From NCBI RefSeq assembly GCF_029433255.1, contig NZ_JAQTHU010000001.1, forward strand, positions 310,001 through 374,000: 64,000 nt of DNA, written 5' to 3'. Positions within the stretch are counted from its first letter, which is position 1. Every line of letters begins with the position of its first letter. The DNA is from Lactobacillus sp. ESL0791 (GTDB lineage Bacteria; Bacillota; Bacilli; Lactobacillales; Lactobacillaceae). The position numbers and the translations under genes were made by a program. Shown in pieces: positions 26,502-35,124 of the stretch. The notes below the pieces were generated by a model. The model did no database searches. It was not told the DNA's origin and saw only the letters and a list, made by a program, of their open reading frames with translations.

Positions 26502-26537
26502 ACCGGTATTTATAGCGAAAAGAAAGGACATGATTTT

Positions 26538-26804
26538 TTGAAGTTAATCAAGATTAAAATTTTAACAGTTATCAGTGGCTTGCTAACTTTGAGCGGTTTG
26601 GTCATGTTATTCTTTGGTTTATGCAATCAACTAGATAGATCAAATCATTTTCTTATGAACGAGCAAGTGATTAACCTGAACGGTTATACTGATTCGACAA
26701 TCTTTTTGGCTGTGACCTCGATTGTGATTTTTGGGGTAATGTTTTTTACCAATTGGGCAAAAAGTAGGCAGCTCCAAGCACATCTGATAAGACATAAAAG
26801 TTAA
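26538..26804 (+). CDS. Small membrane protein, unknown
   Basis: 88 residues from a TTG start with AAAGGA nine bases before it. An in-frame ATG at 26490 is inside the promoter and is rejected. Two hydrophobic segments (about 8-27 and 50-71) with an outer loop between and a basic tail (RHKS). No family recognised. It is followed by a strong bidirectional terminator. Confidence 0.65.
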   Translation: MKLIKIKILTVISGLLTLSGLVMLFFGLCNQLDRSNHFLMNEQVINLNGYTDSTIFLAVTSIVIFGVMFFTNWAKSRQLQAHLIRHKS

Positions 26805-26805
26805 A

Positions 26806-26842
26806 ACAAAAAGTGCATCTCAATTGTGAGATGCATTTTTTG
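26806..26842. terminator. Bidirectional terminator
   Basis: Perfect 9-bp stem TGCATCTCA / TGAGATGCA (26814-26822 with 26827-26835), A run before and T run after, between converging genes. Confidence 0.85.
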
Positions 26843-26855
26843 TTCCGAATGAATT

Positions 26856-29800
26856 TTATCTTTTGGCTCTGAAGAAGATAATTTCTTTCCCTGCAGCAAA
26901 ATTACCAACTGCTTGGTAAATGTTTAGTCTAATTGCTTTCGCCGTCAAACCGCGTAAACCGATGACTTTATTTTTGCTGTCTGCTTTCCAAGGCATTTTT
27001 TCACCGTATGGTGCAAAGTTTTCGCCGTCGGCGGAAACATCAATGCTGATGGAGGTTGGGTCACCACCGTGGTCAATGTTTCGCGGAACGAAGGTCATTC
27101 TGCTCAACTGTTCTGGCTTGGCAAATGTAAAAATCAGCTGCAGCGGCTTTTCTTCGCTAATGCCGCTAACGCTTTGCCACTCGCTTGCTTCTTTTAGATC
27201 GGTTAAATAGCTGAGAGGATAATTTGGCTTACTGTCAAAATTGCTTTCTACCTGAAGGTCTTTAATTGCATAGTCTGTTGCAGACCGCTTAGTAATAATG
27301 CCAAAATATTCTGACCACTGAGAAACTTTGCTGCCTTGTGCATACCGCATGCGAATAATGTAACGCGAGCTTGGCGCCAATTCATGAAAAGTAAACGAAT
27401 TGCCATCAATGCCTTCATATAAAAGACCATTAATTTCTACCTGAACCCGCTGGGCAACCCGTGGCCAGGCGAGTGAGAATGAATGTGCGGTGATTTTTGC
27501 GGGATCAACTGTTGGAATTTTGGGTACGCGCAGCAGTGAATCCGTGATTGCGTGCACCATGACTTTTTTACCGTAATTAAAATTTGCAATAATGATTTCA
27601 ATTTTGGCATTTGCAATATTACGCTTAGCTAATTTGATTTGCAGCGCTGTTTGCCCATGTTTGGTGTATTGGGCAAAAGCAGGAAAAGGACGGTAGTTGG
27701 TATTATAAAAGAAGCCCTCTTTAGCAAGTGCGAATGAATCATTTGTGCCGTATTCCGGCAGTTCAATTATTTCGTCATTGATTTTGACACTTATTTTTTC
27801 GGGATAAGAGTCACACATAATATTTAAATTAGTAGTGTCTTCAGTTCTCATTCCGTTAAAGTTGCCCTGCACCGGTTCGATTTTGATTGCTAAATTGCTG
27901 GTACTAAGTTTGCTGCTGATGACTGTTTCGCTGTGATTGTAAGTAAAATCGGTTGAGCTGTTGTCGTTGTATATTGTGCTGCTGCTTGTGCCTTGCGGGT
28001 AAAATAAGAAATTGCGTTCGCCTAAATCAAAGATTGCACCGCCGCGCACAAAAACAGGCAGATGCCAAGTGGGGTATGATAATTTATTAAAAACTTGTCC
28101 GCCCATAAATTTTTGCCCGGTAAATAGATCAATCCAGATCGTCCGTATCCCCGGTAGGTACAAATTATCCTTGCGTGAATTGCATTCAGCATCTTCACGC
28201 CCGTTGGTGATGGGAGCAATTAACAAATTTGCTCCCAGCATAAATTCGCTGCCAAATTGTTCGCTGTAATTGACCTGTTCGTGGGGAAATTCAATAAAAA
28301 GGGGCCGCAAAATAGGACTTCCGCTTTGTGCGGAGTAGGTTAAAGTATAGAGGTAACTTTTAAGCTGTTGCCGCAATTGGAGGTAAGCCCAATTAATTTG
28401 CGTCATTTTTTTGTTGTAAGCAAATGGCTCCTTATCATAGTTGCCTTGATCGTCAATGTAAAAAAGGAGCGGCGTAAAGATCTTCCATTCAAAATCACGA
28501 ACGCTGATTTGCGCATTGCCACCACCGCTGATGCCGTCAACGGCTGCCCCCATGAAAGGCTGGCCGGATAAACTGGCACCTAAAAAACTGGCAACTTGGG
28601 TTGCAATGTTATCCCAGTTGCCGCCAGCAGTGCCGAAGGCAAGAGCAGTTTTGCCTTGGCTTTTTCCGATGCCATAGTTTGCCAAAATTAACGGCCGCTG
28701 CTTGCTTAATTTGCTTTGCAAAAGCTCAGCGTCCGCAGTTAAAGTGGCAGGCTCGCTTGAAGCACTAAAAATAAAAGAAGTATTGGCGGGTAATTTGTCA
28801 GGAACCTTTTGACTCCAGATTCCAGCGTGAATGTTGTGCTTAGCAGCGTAATCATTAAAAGTGGTCAAAGAATTCTGATCAGCGTCTGCAACTTGGTAGT
28901 TAGGCACAAACCAGGAAAGTGGGAAGTGTGCTTTTTGGTAGCGATCAATCATTGCCCGTGCCGAAAATTGATATTTTTCTTCACCATTAAGTGAAGCTTT
29001 TCCGCTTGCTTGTTCAGGATTGGTGGTTCGAACAAAATAATTATTGTTAAACTTGCTGGCATTGCGTTCTTTTGCTTGGCTAGGCTGCCACATTGTCGTT
29101 ACAAAATTACCAACATGTCCCAATCCGAGCGCATATTTTGGCAGCATCAGTGGCTGACCGCTCAATAAATAAAGTTTTCGCAAAAAGTCTTCTGCTGAAT
29201 TACCAATTAGATAGAAATTATCAAAGATACCACTATCGTGGCTGAGTTTTGTGACATTTTCTGCATTTTTACCAAAATTATATCTGCCAGGTTGAAGTGT
29301 ATTACGCAGCTCGCCAAAACCGGAATTAGACCAAAAGAACGGTACCTGCGTCAGAACGCCGCCCTTACCGGTAAGATGATCGCATCTGATTTCGATTTGT
29401 TGACCTTTATGGCTAAAATGCCCATTTTGCATACCGCCGCCAAAATAATATTCGTTCTTGTTTTGTTTTAGAAATTCAGTGGTCATGTTTTCTGATAATT
29501 CCAGTGGACTGCTCTGCTCCATTCGTGTTCGGTGTAATTCTTCGTCAAAGACACTGATTGTTGCCGGATTTTGGTTAAAAATAATTTGCAAATTAGCAGA
29601 ATGGATGATCAACGAATCACTGGTTGCGCGGACCGTCGACTGATCAAAAAATTGCTGGTTGATTTTGGGCAAATTAATAAGAGCAGTTTTTTTCGGTGTA
29701 AAAGTTTGGTCAGGGTCAAGAAAATAGCGAAAAATTCCGTTGCCGATAATATAAAACCGGGCAATTTCGCCGGTAGAATAATGCAGTTCATAGTAATTGC

Positions 29801-29864
29801 TGCGTTTGTTTGCGCCGATAAGTCGACCTAATTGCTGGTTATTTACTTGCATGTCTTTTGTCAT
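26856..29864 (-). CDS. GH31-like protein with FN3 and F5/8-type C domains, catalytic residues apparently lost
   Basis: A 1002-residue single frame. Residues 1-240 look like the GH31 N-terminal beta domain (YYFGGGMQNGHFSHKGQ); 240-520 the barrel; then the C-terminal beta domains; about 770-865 a fibronectin III domain; about 880-1002 a discoidin/CBM32-like domain (FVPRNIDHGGDPTSISIDVSADGENF). Aligned by eye with the GH31 pattern, the nucleophile block WxDMNEP reads FSASSEP (Asp to Ala368), and the block RSG(F/W)xGSQRYxxxWxGDNxxxW reads with Gly411-Thr412-Ala413 where Gly-Asp-Asn is expected, while Gly, Ser-Gln and Trp417 stay in register. So both catalytic Asp are gone though the fold is kept. 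No signal peptide is seen although the binding domains usually serve secreted enzymes. GGAAG precedes the ATG; TATAAT at 29901-29896. Confidence 0.8.
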   Translation of the reverse strand: MTKDMQVNNQQLGRLIGANKRSNYYELHYSTGEIARFYIIGNGIFRYFLDPDQTFTPKKTALINLPKINQQFFDQSTVRATSDSLIIHSANLQIIFNQNPATISVFDEELHRTRMEQSSPLELSENMTTEFLKQNKNEYYFGGGMQNGHFSHKGQQIEIRCDHLTGKGGVLTQVPFFWSNSGFGELRNTLQPGRYNFGKNAENVTKLSHDSGIFDNFYLIGNSAEDFLRKLYLLSGQPLMLPKYALGLGHVGNFVTTMWQPSQAKERNASKFNNNYFVRTTNPEQASGKASLNGEEKYQFSARAMIDRYQKAHFPLSWFVPNYQVADADQNSLTTFNDYAAKHNIHAGIWSQKVPDKLPANTSFIFSASSEPATLTADAELLQSKLSKQRPLILANYGIGKSQGKTALAFGTAGGNWDNIATQVASFLGASLSGQPFMGAAVDGISGGGNAQISVRDFEWKIFTPLLFYIDDQGNYDKEPFAYNKKMTQINWAYLQLRQQLKSYLYTLTYSAQSGSPILRPLFIEFPHEQVNYSEQFGSEFMLGANLLIAPITNGREDAECNSRKDNLYLPGIRTIWIDLFTGQKFMGGQVFNKLSYPTWHLPVFVRGGAIFDLGERNFLFYPQGTSSSTIYNDNSSTDFTYNHSETVISSKLSTSNLAIKIEPVQGNFNGMRTEDTTNLNIMCDSYPEKISVKINDEIIELPEYGTNDSFALAKEGFFYNTNYRPFPAFAQYTKHGQTALQIKLAKRNIANAKIEIIIANFNYGKKVMVHAITDSLLRVPKIPTVDPAKITAHSFSLAWPRVAQRVQVEINGLLYEGIDGNSFTFHELAPSSRYIIRMRYAQGSKVSQWSEYFGIITKRSATDYAIKDLQVESNFDSKPNYPLSYLTDLKEASEWQSVSGISEEKPLQLIFTFAKPEQLSRMTFVPRNIDHGGDPTSISIDVSADGENFAPYGEKMPWKADSKNKVIGLRGLTAKAIRLNIYQAVGNFAAGKEIIFFRAKR

Positions 29865-30014
29865 AATTTGTTCTTCCTATCAACTTACTATGTCTATTAT
29901 AACCAAAAAAGTTACATTTTTATTAGCTTTTGAATTAAAACTGGTAAAGACCAATTATTCGGATTAAAATAGCAGTATAAATTGAAAAAATTATTTTTGA
30001 AATGGAGAAAAACG

Positions 30015-31169
30015 ATGACTTATTATATTCATGCAGATAAATTTTTCTTGGAAAATACCACCGAACTTGGCGGCTATTTGGAAGTTCAAGATAACGGCAA
30101 GTTTGGTTTTTATTACCCTGAAGAAAATAAACCGACGGGTAAGATTGTGAATTATCCTGGCAAATGGATTGCTCCCGGCTATGTTGACACGCACGTTCAC
30201 GGCTCTTTGAAAGAAGATGTCATGAAAAGTGATTGGCAAGGAATAAAGCATTTGTCTGAAGGCTTTTTACGTGCGGGGGTAACCAGTTGGCTGCCGACAA
30301 CTTATACTGCCGGAGCTGATACCTTAACGAGAATCTGTCAAATGTTTGGTGCCCATAAGGGCGAAGAAACAGGAGCGAAGATTCAGGGCCTGCATTTTGA
30401 AGGACCATACTTCACGGCGGAACATGCTGGCGCCGAGAACCCGAAGTACCTGCTTGATCCGGATATTAACCAGTTTAATGGATGGCGTGCTGCTTCCGCT
30501 GGTTTACTCAACAAGATTGCCCTTGCACCGGAGAGAAAGGGTGCAAAGGAATTTATTCGGGCAGCGACAAATGAAGGCATAGTTGTGGCATTGGGACACT
30601 CAAGTGCAACTTACCGCGAGGCTGCGGCCGGAGTTGAAGCCGGTGCCACGATGTTTACCCATACTTTTAACGGGATGCCGGATCCATCGCACCATGCACC
30701 GAGTATTTCCAATGCTGCCATGGCACTAAATAATGTCACGGATGAATTGATTTGTGATGGTCACCATGTCAAAAAAGAAATGGTGCGTGCCTTGATTAAA
30801 GTTAAGGGTCCTGAGCATATTGCCCTGATTACCGACTGTATGGAAGCCGGGATGATGCCGGACGGCGATTATAGCCTGGGTGAATTACCGGTTTATGTTA
30901 AGGATGGCATGGCGCGGCTTAAGGACAATGATAATTTAGCCGGCAGTATCTTGCAACTAAAGAATGCGGTCAAGAACGTGGTTGACTGGAACGCAGCAAC
31001 ACCGGAAGAGGCCGTGATGATGGCATCATATGTTCCAGCTAAGAGTGCCCACATTTTAGACAAGTGCGGTTCGATTGCACCGGATAAGGACGCGGATTTC
31101 TTGGTACTGAATCCGGATATGACCCTGCAGGAGACGTATTTGAACGGTGAATCACGTTATCAGGCATAA
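30015..31169 (+). CDS. nagA: N-acetylglucosamine-6-phosphate deacetylase
   Basis: A 384-residue amidohydrolase converting GlcNAc-6-P to GlcN-6-P in amino-sugar recycling. Metal and active-site motifs: VDTHVHGS (near 54), HFEGPYF, LGHSSAT, FTHTFNGMPDPSHH, CDGHHV and TDCMEAG. The frame is open for 11 codons upstream, but GGAG at 30004-30007 fits the ATG at 30015. Divergent from the GH31-like gene, which makes a shared carbohydrate theme possible but unproven. Confidence 0.95.
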   Translation: MTYYIHADKFFLENTTELGGYLEVQDNGKFGFYYPEENKPTGKIVNYPGKWIAPGYVDTHVHGSLKEDVMKSDWQGIKHLSEGFLRAGVTSWLPTTYTAGADTLTRICQMFGAHKGEETGAKIQGLHFEGPYFTAEHAGAENPKYLLDPDINQFNGWRAASAGLLNKIALAPERKGAKEFIRAATNEGIVVALGHSSATYREAAAGVEAGATMFTHTFNGMPDPSHHAPSISNAAMALNNVTDELICDGHHVKKEMVRALIKVKGPEHIALITDCMEAGMMPDGDYSLGELPVYVKDGMARLKDNDNLAGSILQLKNAVKNVVDWNAATPEEAVMMASYVPAKSAHILDKCGSIAPDKDADFLVLNPDMTLQETYLNGESRYQA

Positions 31170-31187
31170 TTTAATAAAACGTAAACA

Positions 31188-31216
31188 AAAAGATTCTCGT
31201 GAGAGAATCTTTTTTA
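31188..31216 (+). terminator. nagA terminator
   Basis: Perfect nine-base stem AAGATTCTC / GAGAATCTT with T run. Confidence 0.88.
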
Positions 31217-31231
31217 GTAGGGCTAACTTTG

Positions 31232-31708
31232 TTAATAAACGGCACCGTCATAAAAGTTGAAACGCGGCTGATTAAAATTAAAATCCTTCAATTCGCTAAT
31301 TTTAATTACTCCGTCACAAACGCCCCAGCTCATCAGGTTGATTGGTTTGCCGTAATCTTCATCGGGAATCACCAGCAAAATATACTTGCCTTGGCTTAAC
31401 GCGTAGCCCAGTTCCATTCCTAGACCAACATCTTCTTCGTCTGGCAGGTAAACACCAAGCATAATGTCGGCAGACTTGATACCAATTAAGTCACCTTGAT
31501 AAGTTGCGCTGGCCCATTCAATATCGTGGAGATATTCCGGATGTTCGTCAACCCGGATATTTTTGTATTGGTTATCCAGCGGAACATAACTGTTTTTCAG
31601 GTCAATTGTTGGGTTTTCTTCTAAAGCCTTCATTGCTGCTTGGTAAGCTTTGTTTTGCTTGTCGTTAAACCAGCCGGCGCCAAAGTAAACGGTTTTTGTT
31701 TTTGTCAT
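31232..31708 (-). CDS. ntd: Nucleoside 2-deoxyribosyltransferase
   Basis: A 158-residue purine/pyrimidine deoxyribose-exchange enzyme of the nucleoside salvage pathway, characteristic of lactobacilli. Seen: YFGAGWFNDKQNKAY (residues 8-22), VDEHPEYLHD, and EEDVGLGMELGYALSQGKYILLVIPDEDYGKPINLMSWG with the catalytic Glu in GMELG. Very close to known Lactobacillus NDT of the same length. Its ribosome site and start codon lie in a tandem 23-base duplication (see the repeat entry), which creates a short upstream frame ending on its ATG. Confidence 0.97.
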   Translation of the reverse strand: MTKTKTVYFGAGWFNDKQNKAYQAAMKALEENPTIDLKNSYVPLDNQYKNIRVDEHPEYLHDIEWASATYQGDLIGIKSADIMLGVYLPDEEDVGLGMELGYALSQGKYILLVIPDEDYGKPINLMSWGVCDGVIKISELKDFNFNQPRFNFYDGAVY

Positions 31709-31744
31709 TGTTTTCTCCTCTTTTTTGTCATTGTTTTCTCCTCT
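31700..31744 (-). repeat. Tandem duplication of the ntd translation start
   Basis: Two perfect 22-base copies (31700-31721 and 31723-31744), period 23, each with AGAGGAGAAA and ATGACAAAA on the minus strand. The upstream ATG (31731) opens an eight-codon frame MTKKRRKQ whose TGA overlaps the ntd ATG as ATGA. Confidence 0.9.
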
Positions 31745-31755
31745 AATGTTAAGCC

Positions 31756-32556
31756 TTATTCAAGATAGATACTGCGTAAGTCCGCAATATCCTGGTCGGA
31801 TAATTGCATTACCTTATGCAAATAATTGTCAATGCTGCCATAATTTTTAGTGATCGTCTCCATAATATGATTGAAGTATTCAGGATGAACGGTCTGAAAA
31901 TCACGCAGCACATGCAGGGAACTATCACTTGCTCCTCTGAGTTTTGCCTGCTTCAAAAAGTTGGCGACATAATCCTTAGTGATAACATTGGTTAAAAGGT
32001 AGTCATTTTTGATTGTCTCAAAAGGAACACCCAGCGCACTTAAGATAAGAATTGCACCAAACCCGGTGCGATCTTTGCCCGCTGTACAGTGAAAGAGCAC
32101 GCTCTGCTCCGGTTCTTTATTTGCCAGCAGCAAAGCAAAAAACTTCCGGTAAGCCTCATTAGCAACCTTGCTGGTAATCATGTCTTCATAAGCCAGCAGC
32201 ATATGCTGAAAGCCAAATTCTTCGTCTTGATTAGCCTGGCGGATTATTTCGCTCATACTTTTGGAAGAATCGGTTAAGTCATCGCTGAATACGGGATCAT
32301 ACTCATAATCAGCGCCTTCAGGGATTGGATCTGGCTGCGCGTCGACTTCATCCTTGCTGCGAAAGTCAACAATATACTTAACACCGTATTGGCTGAGATA
32401 AGCTAATTCGTCTTTAGTTAATTCAGCTAAATTTCCGGTCCTAAGCAGCTTGTGCTTTTTAATTGTCTTGCCGTCGGTAGTTTGATAGCCGCCCAGTTCA
32501 CGAAAGTTGCGGCCATGGTTAACGCCGGTTAATTTTTTATCAATTTCGTTAGTCAT
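31756..32556 (-). CDS. Tyrosine-protein phosphatase, PTP-like
   Basis: A 266-residue phosphatase of the bacterial Tyr/Ser-phosphatase family (PF13350, like Mycobacterium PtpB and Listeria LipA). The P-loop HCTAGKDRTG near residue 150 fits C-x5-R, and the N-terminal GRNFRELGGYQT is the family hallmark. AAGGTGG lies before the ATG at 32556; the upstream in-frame ATG is before the ribosome site. No signal peptide. It may dephosphorylate proteins or phosphoinositide-like substrates. It precedes ntd on the same strand. Confidence 0.9.
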   Translation of the reverse strand: MTNEIDKKLTGVNHGRNFRELGGYQTTDGKTIKKHKLLRTGNLAELTKDELAYLSQYGVKYIVDFRSKDEVDAQPDPIPEGADYEYDPVFSDDLTDSSKSMSEIIRQANQDEEFGFQHMLLAYEDMITSKVANEAYRKFFALLLANKEPEQSVLFHCTAGKDRTGFGAILILSALGVPFETIKNDYLLTNVITKDYVANFLKQAKLRGASDSSLHVLRDFQTVHPEYFNHIMETITKNYGSIDNYLHKVMQLSDQDIADLRSIYLE

Positions 32557-32706
32557 AAATTCCACCTTTATCATTTAATGCACATCATCTATTCTAGCAA
32601 CAAATAAGGAAGTAAACAATTATAAAAAAGTAGTAACGCTCTAAATTATGCTAAAATAAGGGAAAGAAGTTTTGAAAATGTTTTTTAGGAAATGAGGAAC
32701 GTGAGT

Positions 32707-33180
32707 ATGGGAAAAGAAAGTATTTTAGTGCCGGTTGATGGCTCTGAATCAGCTGAACGTGCCTTTGACAAGGCAATTAAAATTGCAATGACGGATGATG
32801 CTCATGTTGATGTGCTTAATGTGATTGATACACGGCAATTCTTAGGCGAGATGCAGGATACTTTGATTTCAGGCGACACTGTTTACCAAATGACACAGGA
32901 CGCCGAAAAATATCTAAAAAGTCTGCAAAAGTGGGCCAAAGATAATTTTAACTTTGACGATCTTGATTACCACATTCGTTATGGCAGCCCGAAGGCGGTT
33001 ATTTCTTATGACTTCATCAAGGATCATGGCGATAGCCTGATTGTTATTGGAGCAACCGGCTTAAACGCGGTTGAACGGATGCTGATGGGCTCGGTGACCG
33101 AATATGTCAACCAGCATGCCTTGGCGGACGTCTTGATCGTGCGCACTGATGTTGACAATAACCCAATTAAGCCGAAATAA
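32707..33180 (+). CDS. Universal stress protein, UspA family
   Basis: 157 residues. Start of the fold VPVDGSESAERAFDKA (near 9) and the ATP-binding GATGLNAVERMLMGSVTEYV near the C-terminus, so it is the nucleotide-binding type. GAGG at 32694-32697 fits the ATG at 32707 rather than 32692. Alone in its transcript, with a strong terminator. Confidence 0.9.
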   Translation: MGKESILVPVDGSESAERAFDKAIKIAMTDDAHVDVLNVIDTRQFLGEMQDTLISGDTVYQMTQDAEKYLKSLQKWAKDNFNFDDLDYHIRYGSPKAVISYDFIKDHGDSLIVIGATGLNAVERMLMGSVTEYVNQHALADVLIVRTDVDNNPIKPK

Positions 33181-33204
33181 TTAATGCTTAATGAAAATGC
33201 ATTG

Positions 33205-33250
33205 AATAACGAATTCTGGTTTATTTAACCGGAGATCCGTTATTTTTTAT
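33205..33250. terminator. Bidirectional terminator
   Basis: Outer stem AATAACG / CGTTATT (33205-33211 with 33238-33244) plus an inner TCTGGTT / AACCGGA stem, then a T run; lies between converging usp and tag. Confidence 0.85.
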
Positions 33251-33822
33251 CCTTTATATTTAAACGGGCAGCTTTCAAGGTGGTCATTGATCAAGCCAAC
33301 TCCTTGTAAAAAAGAATAGGTGGTCACGGGGCCAACGAAGGAAAAACCATCTTTTTTCATTTGCTTGGCAATGCGTGTGGCTAATTCACTAGTTGGCGGA
33401 ATATCTGCCAATGTTTCTGGATGGTGAATAATGGGATTAACAATAAAACTCTGCAAGTATTTGGTAAAACTGCCGTGCTTAGCTTGAATCATCAGCACAG
33501 TTTTGGCATTGTTGATTGCTGCCGTGATTTTCATCTTATTGCGGATGATCGCCTTGTTTTCAAGCAGCATTTGCAGATCATCAGCGGTCATTTGGGCGAC
33601 TTCTTCGGGGACAAAATTTTTGAATGCCTGCCGGAAGTTTTCGCGTTTGTGCAAAACAATTGCCCAGTTTAGCCCCGATTGAAATGCCTCAAGAACCAGC
33701 ATTTCGTAGAGATAATTATCAGCCAAATTCAGCTTGCCCCACTCATGATCATGGTAGTTCTGCATTAATTTGTCTTGGCTTCGTGCCCACGGACAGCGTA
33801 AATCATTATTAATTTGTTCCAT
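33247..33822 (-). CDS. tag: 3-methyladenine DNA glycosylase I
   Basis: A 191-residue helix-hairpin-helix glycosylase removing 3-methyladenine. Seen: RCPWARSQ (Cys10), YHDHEWG, LYEMLVLEAFQSGLNW with the active-site Glu, FVGPVTTYSFLQGVGLINDH and HLESCPF, giving the Cys/His zinc ligands at both ends of the chain. Full length. Confidence 0.96.
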   Translation of the reverse strand: MEQINNDLRCPWARSQDKLMQNYHDHEWGKLNLADNYLYEMLVLEAFQSGLNWAIVLHKRENFRQAFKNFVPEEVAQMTADDLQMLLENKAIIRNKMKITAAINNAKTVLMIQAKHGSFTKYLQSFIVNPIIHHPETLADIPPTSELATRIAKQMKKDGFSFVGPVTTYSFLQGVGLINDHLESCPFKYKG

Positions 33823-33921
33823 ATGTTTGTTTTCTCCTAATGTCTTTAATTTTAGCCCTTATATAAAAATACGCAAAAAAGCAAAATACCTCTTTCATAA
33901 GTTTAAACTTTCTGCTATTAT

Positions 33922-34125
33922 TGCTATGGACTAATCATTTGATTGCTTAAGGGAGTTTAGGTTATGCATGCATGTGGAAAAGCAATATTCGTTAGTAGTG
34001 CTTTTGTAAGGAGATCCGCCGACTCTCTTAGCAATTTTATGCTTGTTCAGTTTTTAATTAAAGGTGTCGAAAATAGGCTTAACGTAGTTCACGTTCGTGT
34101 TTGACGTTAAGCTTATTTTTTGCAT
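33922..34125 (+). promoter_or_regulatory. Structured leader of the first phnD-like gene, with terminator (class unknown)
   Basis: TATTAT at 33916-33921 would start the RNA near 33928. A long-range stem pairs 33942-33956 with 34022-34035 (14 pairs, one bulge, one wobble). Directly 3' of its first arm is TTAGGTTATGCATG, then a hairpin 33978-33984 / 33999-34005. A terminator stem follows (34072-34084 with 34105-34117, 13 pairs, one wobble) and T run. This fits a riboswitch or attenuator layout. It does not match TPP, SAM, purine, preQ1, lysine, glycine or T-box patterns that I know. Confidence 0.6.
33964..34104 (+). CDS. Upstream frame 1 in the phnD leader
   Basis: 46 codons from ATG 33964 to TGA 34102-34104, with GGGAG eight bases before the ATG. 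The ATG lies in the conserved TATGCA of the leader and the TGA is the last three bases of the terminator loop. The product ends NRLNVVHVRV, similar to the end ERLDALHFCVSP of the frame in the second leader. Translation through it would cover the terminator's 5' arm. It may be a regulatory peptide or only an RNA feature. Confidence 0.35.
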   Translation: MHACGKAIFVSSAFVRRSADSLSNFMLVQFLIKGVENRLNVVHVRV

Positions 34126-34165
34126 TTTCGGGTTGCTATTTTTCAATGTCATGTAGGAGGGCATA

Positions 34166-35086
34166 ATGAAAAAATTTAAAAAAGTATTAGTAGGGTTCGT
34201 TGCTGTGTTGACTGCCCTGGTTGCAACTGCTTGTTCAAGCAAAAGTTCAACTAAGGACAGTTCTACGCCCAAATCTTTAAATGTTCAGTTTGTACCTAGT
34301 AACGCTGCTACCAAATTGGAAGCACGGGCTAAGCCGCTGGAGAAAATGCTCTCAAAACGATTGGGCATTCCAGTTCATGTGACGATGTCAACTGACTACA
34401 ATACGGTGGTTGAAGCCATGAAGTCGAAGAAAGTTGATGTCGGTTTCTTGCCTTCAGATGCTTATATCTTAGCGCACAAACAGCACGCTGCCGATTTGCT
34501 GCTGCAAGCGGAGCGTTACGGTATTAAGCAGCCGGGCGGCAAATTAACCAAGAGCCTTGTTAATTATTATCGTGCTGAGATTTTAGTTAAAAAGGGTTCA
34601 AAGATTAAAAGCTGGAAGGATCTTAAGGGTAAGAGCATTTCAGTTCAGAACCCAACCTCTACTTCCGGCTACATTTTTCCTGTAGCTGAATTAAAGGAAA
34701 AGGGTCTTAATGTGCCTAAGAGCTGTAAGTTAGTTACCGTCACTGGCCATGATCAGGCAGTTTTAAACGTTCTTAACGGCGATACTGATGCTGCCTTTGT
34801 CTTTGAAGATGCACGGACAATCGTACAAAAGGACAATCCTAAGATCATGAGTGAAGTTGTTCCAATTTACTTTACACAGAAAATTCCGAACGATACTATC
34901 TCAGTTTCACCATCAATGTCGAAGGCTTTCCGCAAAAAATTGGCAGATGCTTTCATTGCTATTGGTAAGTCCAAGGAAGGTAAGAAGGTAATTGAGAGCG
35001 TATATAATCATGAAGGTTATGTTTACGCTAAAGATAGTGACTTCGATATTATTCGGAAATACGACAAAATAGTAGCCGGAAAATAG
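34166..35086 (+). CDS. phnD: Phosphonate-type ABC transporter binding lipoprotein 1
   Basis: 306 residues. Signal peptide with lipobox VATAC (Cys23), so it is a lipoprotein on the outer membrane face. The mature part has PhnD-family features: [59 protein letters not shown] and [14 protein letters not shown]. Ligands of the family include phosphonates, phosphite and phosphate-like anions; no C-P lyase genes are nearby, so the substrate is open. RBS AGGAGG. It is very similar to the next gene along its whole length. Confidence 0.9.
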   Translation: MKKFKKVLVGFVAVLTALVATACSSKSSTKDSSTPKSLNVQFVPSNAATKLEARAKPLEKMLSKRLGIPVHVTMSTDYNTVVEAMKSKKVDVGFLPSDAYILAHKQHAADLLLQAERYGIKQPGGKLTKSLVNYYRAEILVKKGSKIKSWKDLKGKSISVQNPTSTSGYIFPVAELKEKGLNVPKSCKLVTVTGHDQAVLNVLNGDTDAAFVFEDARTIVQKDNPKIMSEVVPIYFTQKIPNDTISVSPSMSKAFRKKLADAFIAIGKSKEGKKVIESVYNHEGYVYAKDSDFDIIRKYDKIVAGK

Positions 35087-35096
35087 AGATAAATCT

Positions 35097-35124
35097 TTGT
35101 TTCAGCACAGATTTCTGGTATTAT
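35097..35124 (+). promoter_or_regulatory. Promoter of the second phnD leader
   Basis: TTGTTT (35097-35102), 16 bases, TATTAT (35119-35124), just after the first phnD stop codon. So the second gene has its own transcript start. Confidence 0.6.

Noticed and set aside
26856-29864. Frameshift or assembly fault as the reason for the missing GH31 residues
   Set aside because: The frame is continuous and neighbouring conserved residues stay in register, so substitutions are the simpler reading.
33916-34125. Known riboswitch classes or a T-box for the phnD leader
   Set aside because: No GGTGGNACC T-box core, and none of the conserved blocks of TPP, SAM, purine, preQ1, lysine, THF or manganese riboswitches could be found by eye. 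Kept as an unknown class.
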